Assembly: GCA_030428945.1 (NCBI GenBank)
Contig: JAUIEC010000020.1
Location: forward strand, 30,368 to 94,367
DNA length: 64,000 nt
Source of the DNA: Phycisphaerae bacterium
Lineage (GTDB): Bacteria; Planctomycetota; Phycisphaerae; UBA1845; Fen-1342
Direction: 5' to 3'
Shown here: positions 59,559-64,000 of the stretch, piece after piece
Layout: every line of letters begins with the position of its first letter
Position numbering within the stretch: the stretch's first letter is position 1
Translations under genes and position numbers: made by a program
The notes under the pieces: model-generated
The model's database searches: none
What the model saw: the letters and a program-made list of their open reading frames with translations, nothing else
What the model was told of the DNA's origin: nothing

Positions 59559-60863
59559 ATGCGCACGATTATTGCCTGTCTGCTAACCCTGGCCGTCAGC
59601 GTAGATTACGCCGCCGCACAGCGTCCCGGACGGGGCGGCGAAGAGGGCTTTGACCGTCAGCCGCCACGCGAGAACGCCGGCCGGTTCGGCGAAGGACGCC
59701 CCCAGCGCGGTCCCGAGGGCGGGCCCCGCCGCGGCCCGATGGGCGGCCGCGGCTTCGACGGCCCGCCGACCCCCGACGCCATCCTCAACCGCATGTCCGA
59801 GGCCCTGGCCGACCGTCTCGACCTGGACGCCAGCCAGCAGGTCCAGTTCGACGAGATCGTGGCCGTCTTCCGCGAGGACATGCAACTGCAGGCCGAAGGG
59901 CAGCCGTCGCCCCGCGAGATCTTCGAGCAGATGCGCGAAGCCCGCGAAGCGGGTGACGAGGCCGCCGCCGACGCGCTCCGCGACCAGATGCGCGGCCACT
60001 TCAGCGCGATGGGCGACACGATGGCGGTCATGCTGGACGAAGTCGAGCCGATCCTGAACGCCGAGCAGGTCAACCGCCTCGGCGAGTTCCGCCAGCGGAT
60101 GGAGCAGCGCCGCCGCGACATGAACCCGCGCGAGTCGATGGAGAAGGTCGTCGAGCGGATGCGGACCGATCTCGACATGACCCCCGAGCAGCTTGACGCT
60201 TTCGAAGGCATGGTCACCGACCTCGAAGCCGAGGGCGAGGCGATGCGCAACCGCTGGCGCGAGATGGGCCCGCTGATGCGCGAAGCCCGCGAGGCCCGCG
60301 AGAACGGCGACGACAGCCGCATGGAAGAGATCCGCGCCCAGATGGAAGAGATGCGCGGCGCCCCCGGCGAGATGATCGACCGCTTCTTTGAGGAAGTCGG
60401 CGGAATGCTCGATCCCGACCAGCGCGAACAGCTTCAGGCCATGCGGGCCGATGCGCCCTTCGCCAACCGCGATGGCCGCGGCCCCGGCGGGCGCGACCGC
60501 GGGCAACTCCGGCAACTCAAGGTGCAGGACGTCCTCCGGGCCGCCAAGCGCCTCGACGTCAACCAGGAACAGCGCGACAAGATCAACCAGGTCGAGTCCG
60601 AGGCCGGCTACAACCTCCGCCAGGCCGGCCGCGACGCCGCCAGCGAAAACGTCGTCGCCCGCCAGGCCAAGGCCGAGATCGAAAGCGTCCTCGACGACGA
60701 ACAGAAGGCCCAGTTCAACCGGGCCCTCGGCACCGAGAACGAAGGTCGCCGTGACCGCCGGGATCGCCGCGATCGAACCGACCGCCGCCGCGGCGAAGAT
60801 CGCGGGGTCGACGACGCCGACCGTGGCCGCCGCCGCAAGGGCGGGCCGGAAGACGACGAGTAG
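59559..60863 (+). CDS. Exported helical protein with Spy/CpxP-like repeats
   Basis: A 434-residue protein with a signal peptide (IIACLLTLAVSVDYAAAQ) and a Gly/Arg-rich segment (about residues 25-60). Repeated helical units follow, each with a L-D-(x)-T/A-x-x-Q pattern: LADRLDLDASQQVQFDEIV, MRTDLDMTPEQLDAFEGMV and LDPDQREQLQAM, similar to LTxxQ motifs of Spy/CpxP periplasmic chaperones. The tail is Arg/Asp-rich and very charged. Possibly a periplasmic chaperone or metal/stress sensor; not certain. Confidence 0.7.
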   Translation: MRTIIACLLTLAVSVDYAAAQRPGRGGEEGFDRQPPRENAGRFGEGRPQRGPEGGPRRGPMGGRGFDGPPTPDAILNRMSEALADRLDLDASQQVQFDEIVAVFREDMQLQAEGQPSPREIFEQMREAREAGDEAAADALRDQMRGHFSAMGDTMAVMLDEVEPILNAEQVNRLGEFRQRMEQRRRDMNPRESMEKVVERMRTDLDMTPEQLDAFEGMVTDLEAEGEAMRNRWREMGPLMREAREARENGDDSRMEEIRAQMEEMRGAPGEMIDRFFEEVGGMLDPDQREQLQAMRADAPFANRDGRGPGGRDRGQLRQLKVQDVLRAAKRLDVNQEQRDKINQVESEAGYNLRQAGRDAASENVVARQAKAEIESVLDDEQKAQFNRALGTENEGRRDRRDRRDRTDRRRGEDRGVDDADRGRRRKGGPEDDE

Positions 60864-60886
60864 CGCGCCGGCTCATCGCAACACCC

Positions 60887-60923
60887 CAGCGGGTGCCTTC
60901 CGGGCGGAAGGTGCCCGCTGTTT
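60887..60923 (+). terminator. Rho-independent terminator
   Basis: CAGCGGGTGCCTTCC (60887-60901), loop GGGC, GGAAGGTGCCCGCTG (60906-60920), then TTTG. Fifteen pairs including two G-U. Ends the Spy-like gene's transcript. Confidence 0.85.
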
Positions 60924-61010
60924 GATTCCGCCCGCTGCCGCGTTCCCTTGCCCCCGGTCCGACCGGGCGCTTACTCTTGCGGGGCTCGCGGGCAAGGAGG
61001 TGGCGCAATC

Positions 61011-61742
61011 ATGAAGACGGCGGTGATCATCCCGGCGGCCGGGGCCGGCAAGCGGTTTGGCGGGGACGTCAAGAAGCCCTTCGCACAGCTTGACGGCCGG
61101 CCGGTGTTCATGCGGACGGTCGAGTTGTTCCTCAGCCGCGAGGATGTCTGCCAGGTGATCCTGGCCGTCTCCCCGGACGACTACGACGTCGTTCGCGAGA
61201 AGTACGCGGCCAACATCATGGTGCTCGACATCAAGCTGGTGCAGGGCGGGCACGAGCGCTTCGCCAGCGTGCGCAAGGCGCTCGACGCCGTCGACGATGC
61301 CGCGGAACTCGTGGCCGTTCACGACGCCGTTCGCCCGTGCGTGACGCAGGGCTGGATCGATCGCGTCTTCGCCCGCGCCGCCGAGACCGGGGCCGCGATC
61401 CTGGCCGCGCCGCTGGTCGGCACGATCAAGCGTGTCGCCGACGGGCAGATCAGCGAAACGGTCCCGCGAGCCGGGCTCTACGAGGCCCAGACGCCGCAGG
61501 TCTTCCACCGCGACCTGCTGGTCAAGGCCTACGAGAACCTGGCCGACGACGCCGCGCCGACCGATGACGCCGAGGTGGTCGAACGCAGCGGCCACCCCGT
61601 CGCGATCGTCGAAACCGACCGCCGCAACCTGAAGATCACCACCAGGTCGGACATGACCCTCGCAAGCACCATTCTGAAGGGCATGCCGCGGAAACCGAAG
61701 GACAGCGGACCGCGCAACCCCTTCGAGGAGGCGCAGTGGTAA
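61011..61742 (+). CDS. ispD: 2-C-methyl-D-erythritol 4-phosphate cytidylyltransferase
   Basis: A 243-residue enzyme with AAGGAGG before its ATG. Motifs: VIIPAAGAGKRFGGDVKKPFAQLDGRP (CTP-binding), QGGHERFASVRKAL, VAVHDAVRPCVTQGWIDRVF, AAPLVGTIKRV and EAQTPQVFHRDLL, then TDDAEVVERSGHPVAIVETDRRNLKIT. It makes CDP-methylerythritol in the MEP isoprenoid pathway. Its last codons overlap the start of the sulfatase gene. Confidence 0.96.
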   Translation: MKTAVIIPAAGAGKRFGGDVKKPFAQLDGRPVFMRTVELFLSREDVCQVILAVSPDDYDVVREKYAANIMVLDIKLVQGGHERFASVRKALDAVDDAAELVAVHDAVRPCVTQGWIDRVFARAAETGAAILAAPLVGTIKRVADGQISETVPRAGLYEAQTPQVFHRDLLVKAYENLADDAAPTDDAEVVERSGHPVAIVETDRRNLKITTRSDMTLASTILKGMPRKPKDSGPRNPFEEAQW

Positions 61743-63202
61743 CAACCTCCCGGCCGGCCCTTCGAGGCCTGGCCACCGGTCCCGTGCGGCGGGCGCTCTG
61801 CCTGCTGGCCGCCCTGGCGGGACTGCTGAGCGTCGGGTGCGAGTCGCCTGTCACACCGCCGACGACCAGCCCGGCCGCCTTTCGAATCCCGGTGTCGGTC
61901 ACGCCGCCGCCGGAGCGGCCGCACATCGTCCTGATCCTGGCGGACGATCTCGGCTGGGCCGACGTCGGCTACCAGGGGGGCTGGATTCCCACGCCGAACC
62001 TCAATCGACTGGCTGCTGCCGGTGTCCGGATGGATCGTTTCTACACGCTGCCGGTCTGCACCCCGGCCCGCGCGGCGCTGCTGACCGGGCGGCATCCCGT
62101 CCGCCTGGGCATGGCCGACGGGATCATCCGGGCGAACGAAGCCCACAGCCTGCCGCTCGATGAACGCACGCTGGCCGAACTGCTCCGGGCCGAGGGCTAC
62201 GCGACGGCGATGATCGGCAAGTGGCACCTGGGCGCGCACCGTCCGGAGTGCCTGCCGACCCGGCGCGGATTCGACTATCACTTCGGCTGCTACTCCAGCG
62301 GGGTCGACTACTACACCAAGGAGAAGTTCGGCGTCCGCGACTGGTATCGCAACGAGGAACCGGTGGCCGACGACGCCGAGTACGCGACCGACAGCCTGAC
62401 CGATGACGCGGTCCGCCTGATCGCCGCGCACGATCCGGCCACGCCGCTGTTCCTGTACCTGCCGTACACCGCGCCGCATCGTCCCTGGCAGGCGCCCGAC
62501 GAGTACGTTCGCGGACGCTCGGGCAGCGGGCACGATCAGCGCTACGCCGGGATGGTCATCTGCCTGGACCAGAGCGTCGCCCGGATCGAGGCGGCCCTCC
62601 GCAAGGCCGGCCTCTGGGACCGCACGCTGCTGGTCTTCTGCTCGGACAACGGGGCCGAGGAGCCGGTCTCGAATCAGCCGCTGCGGGGCGTCAAGAAGAC
62701 GCTCTACGAGGGCGGCGTGCGCGTGCCGGCCTTCGCGGTCTGGGAGAACGTCCTGCCGGCCGGCGGGGTTGTGGAGACGGCGATCCACATCACGGACCTG
62801 TTCCCGACGCTGCTGGAACGTGCCGGCGCCGCCCGCCCGCCGCTGGCGATCGACGGGCAGGACGTCTGGGACCTGCTTCGCGGGCAGCGCAGCGACCCCG
62901 GGCGCGAGGTGCTGCTGAATCTCTCGACCCGCACGGCCGCGATCCTGGAAGGCCGCCACAAACTGGTGGTCAGCTACGAGGAGGCGATCCCGTTCAACGT
63001 GATCGCCCCGCGGAAGCACCGCTCGGTGGAGTTGTTCGACGTCTTCAGCGACCCGCGGGAAAACACCAACCTGGCCGGGCAGTCCCCGGACCTGGTGCAG
63101 CACCTGCTCGCCCGCCTGGAGGAGTACCGCCGGACCGCCCCCGCCGAAATCCAGCGCGGCCGCCCGACCGAACGCGCCCGGGACCGCAAGGGCGCGGGCT
63201 AG
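61736..63202 (+). CDS. Lipoprotein sulfatase with canonical formylglycine site
   Basis: A 488-residue enzyme starting at a GTG with GGAGG upstream, inside the last codons of ispD. The lipoprotein signal ends LLSVGC. The sulfatase domain has HIVLILADDLGWADVGYQGG (metal-binding Asp pair), VCTPARAALLTGRHP (CxPxR, Cys to formylglycine), MIGKWHLG, VFCSDNGAEEP and the C-terminal ELFDVFSDPRENTNLA. It should cleave sulfate esters of glycans in the periplasm. Planctomycete genomes carry many such genes. Confidence 0.95.
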   Translation: MVTTSRPALRGLATGPVRRALCLLAALAGLLSVGCESPVTPPTTSPAAFRIPVSVTPPPERPHIVLILADDLGWADVGYQGGWIPTPNLNRLAAAGVRMDRFYTLPVCTPARAALLTGRHPVRLGMADGIIRANEAHSLPLDERTLAELLRAEGYATAMIGKWHLGAHRPECLPTRRGFDYHFGCYSSGVDYYTKEKFGVRDWYRNEEPVADDAEYATDSLTDDAVRLIAAHDPATPLFLYLPYTAPHRPWQAPDEYVRGRSGSGHDQRYAGMVICLDQSVARIEAALRKAGLWDRTLLVFCSDNGAEEPVSNQPLRGVKKTLYEGGVRVPAFAVWENVLPAGGVVETAIHITDLFPTLLERAGAARPPLAIDGQDVWDLLRGQRSDPGREVLLNLSTRTAAILEGRHKLVVSYEEAIPFNVIAPRKHRSVELFDVFSDPRENTNLAGQSPDLVQHLLARLEEYRRTAPAEIQRGRPTERARDRKGAG

Positions 63203-64000
63203 CCGGGTTCGTCGGTTCCGTCAGGGTCAAAGTGAGCGCGGTACGCACTGCGCATCGCTTCCCCGGCCGCCAGCAGGGCGGGGCGTTGGTCGGGGGCGAT
63301 CGCCTGGGCTTCCTCGGCTACGACGGCAATGGCGGCCTGTACGATCCGGGCGTTTTCGTCATCGCGTCTCAATCGGGGAACAACGGCGGCCGCGGATTCG
63401 ACCGATTCAATTCGCGACTGCTTGTGTGCCTGACCCCGCAGGAAATCAGCGATCCATGCGCGGAACACCCAGGAGGGGAGAATCGTGTCGGTCGGGTTCC
63501 TTTCAGCAAGGCCAGTCAGTTCGCCGAGGAGTCTGTCGGCTCGCTCGGTATCGGCTCCTGCGTTGTTGAACGCATTGAACAGCCCTTTCGCCAGTTCCTT
63601 GCGAACGGCGTCGTCCTGTGGGTGGCTGGATTGGAGTTTTCGCAGTTTGTCGAGGAGTTTGTCGGCTCGCTCGGTATCGGCTCTTGCGTTGTTGAACGCG
63701 TTGAACAGCCCGTTGGCCAGCCTCTCGCGAACGGCGTCGTCCTGTGGGTAGCTGGATTGGAGTTTTCGCAGTTCGTTGAGGAGATTGTCGGCTCGCTCGG
63801 TATCGGCTTTTGCGTAGTGGATGGCGTTGACCAGCCCGTTGGCCAGCCTCTCGCGAACGGCGTCGTCCTGTGGGTAGCTGGATTGGAGTTTTCGCAGTTC
63901 GTTGAGGAGTCTGTCGGCTCGCTCGGTATCGGCTCCTGCGTTGTTGAACGCATTGAACAGCCCTTTCGCCAGTTCCTTGCGAACGGCGTCGTCCTGTGGG
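63199..64000 (-). CDS. Tandem 42-residue repeat (TPR-like) protein, C-terminal part
   Basis: The frame is open from the window edge to the stop at 63201-63199, so the start is outside. The visible part is four near-identical 42-residue repeats, each like DAVRERLANGLFNAFNNA followed by ADTERADKLLDELRKLQSSYPQD, a helix-turn-helix pair as in TPR (kinesin-light-chain type spacing). A non-repeat C-terminal cap of about 110 residues follows (NPTDTILPSWVFRAWIADFL onward). The stop shares the palindrome CTAG with the stop of the convergent sulfatase gene. The N-terminal domain, which would reveal the role, is not in the window. Confidence 0.82.
   Translation of the reverse strand, partial: PQDDAVRKELAKGLFNAFNNAGADTERADRLLNELRKLQSSYPQDDAVRERLANGLVNAIHYAKADTERADNLLNELRKLQSSYPQDDAVRERLANGLFNAFNNARADTERADKLLDKLRKLQSSHPQDDAVRKELAKGLFNAFNNAGADTERADRLLGELTGLAERNPTDTILPSWVFRAWIADFLRGQAHKQSRIESVESAAAVVPRLRRDDENARIVQAAIAVVAEEAQAIAPDQRPALLAAGEAMRSAYRAHFDPDGTDEPG
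63497..64000. repeat. 126-bp tandem DNA repeat, at least four copies
   Basis: The marker GCGAACGGCGTCGTCCTGTG starts at 63601, 63727 and 63853 and reappears, starting GCGAACGG, at 63979: exact steps of 126 bp (42 codons). Copies are almost identical at DNA level, differing in blocks such as TTCGCCAGTTCCTT versus TTGGCCAGCCTCTC, which suggests recent duplication and gene conversion between copies. Confidence 0.95.

Noticed and set aside
63497..64000. CRISPR array
   Set aside because: Units are 126 bp without unique spacers and keep one open protein frame on the minus strand.

Overview
The window joins two kinds of DNA. From position 1 to about 23,850 lies an integrated mobile element: its G+C is visibly lower (about 55-60 % by eye), its genes are plasmid- and defence-type, and it has long gene-free leaders. 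From about 23,890 to the end is host chromosome (near 70 % G+C). The host looks like a planctomycete, probably of the Phycisphaerae type. The signs are a PEP-CTERM protein, a dockerin-like C-terminus on a secreted protease, two sulfatase-family enzymes, a CHASE2-type Ser/Thr kinase, a zinc-ribbon membrane protein and a vWA/ExbB/ExbD operon. The assignment is by gene style only; there is no rRNA in the window.

Element, left to right. The minus strand carries the start of a type I restriction methylase gene (hsdM, cut by the window edge), an OLD-family ATPase/TOPRIM nuclease 17 nt upstream of it, and a tyrosine recombinase. A parDE toxin-antitoxin pair follows on the plus strand. Next is a complete four-gene qatABCD anti-phage operon (minus strand, 9,315 to 4,455), then a vWA-domain gene, a small unknown gene, an ArdC antirestriction gene and three small unknown genes. 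A minus-strand operon (19,945 to 14,345) encodes two Replic_Relax-like winged-helix proteins, a TraD/VirD4-like coupling ATPase and a membrane-anchored coiled-coil protein. A ParA gene with an overlapping small partner, an A/T-rich repeat array and a candidate replication initiator finish the element. The right junction lies in the anticodon loop of a tRNA-Gly(CCC) gene, of which only the 5' half (23,852-23,888) is present. No relaxase or type IV secretion pilus genes are visible, so the element may be mobilizable rather than self-transferring; its left end is outside the window.

Chromosome, left to right. First are a DUF1801 protein with a histone-like tail, then a lipoprotein dipeptidase and an N-acyl-D-amino-acid deacylase in overlapping reading frames. 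They are followed by a conserved unknown, a sulfatase-fold/TPR protein, a PEP-CTERM protein behind a strong A/T-rich promoter, a large subtilisin-like protease, a SUI1-family protein and an FG-GAP/VCBS surface protein. At 38,869-39,849 a thioredoxin-fold gene is interrupted by one in-frame UGA followed by a well-placed hairpin: a candidate selenoprotein. Then come membrane and unknown proteins, a CHASE2 kinase, RecQ, PanC, an Lgt with a large insertion, and a translationally coupled operon of DUF1844, vWA, ExbB, ExbD, ExbD and TPR genes. UvrB, a DUF3352-like secreted protein, a LAB_N protein, a Spy-like protein, IspD, a canonical lipoprotein sulfatase and, at the right edge, a protein built of near-identical 42-residue repeats complete the window.
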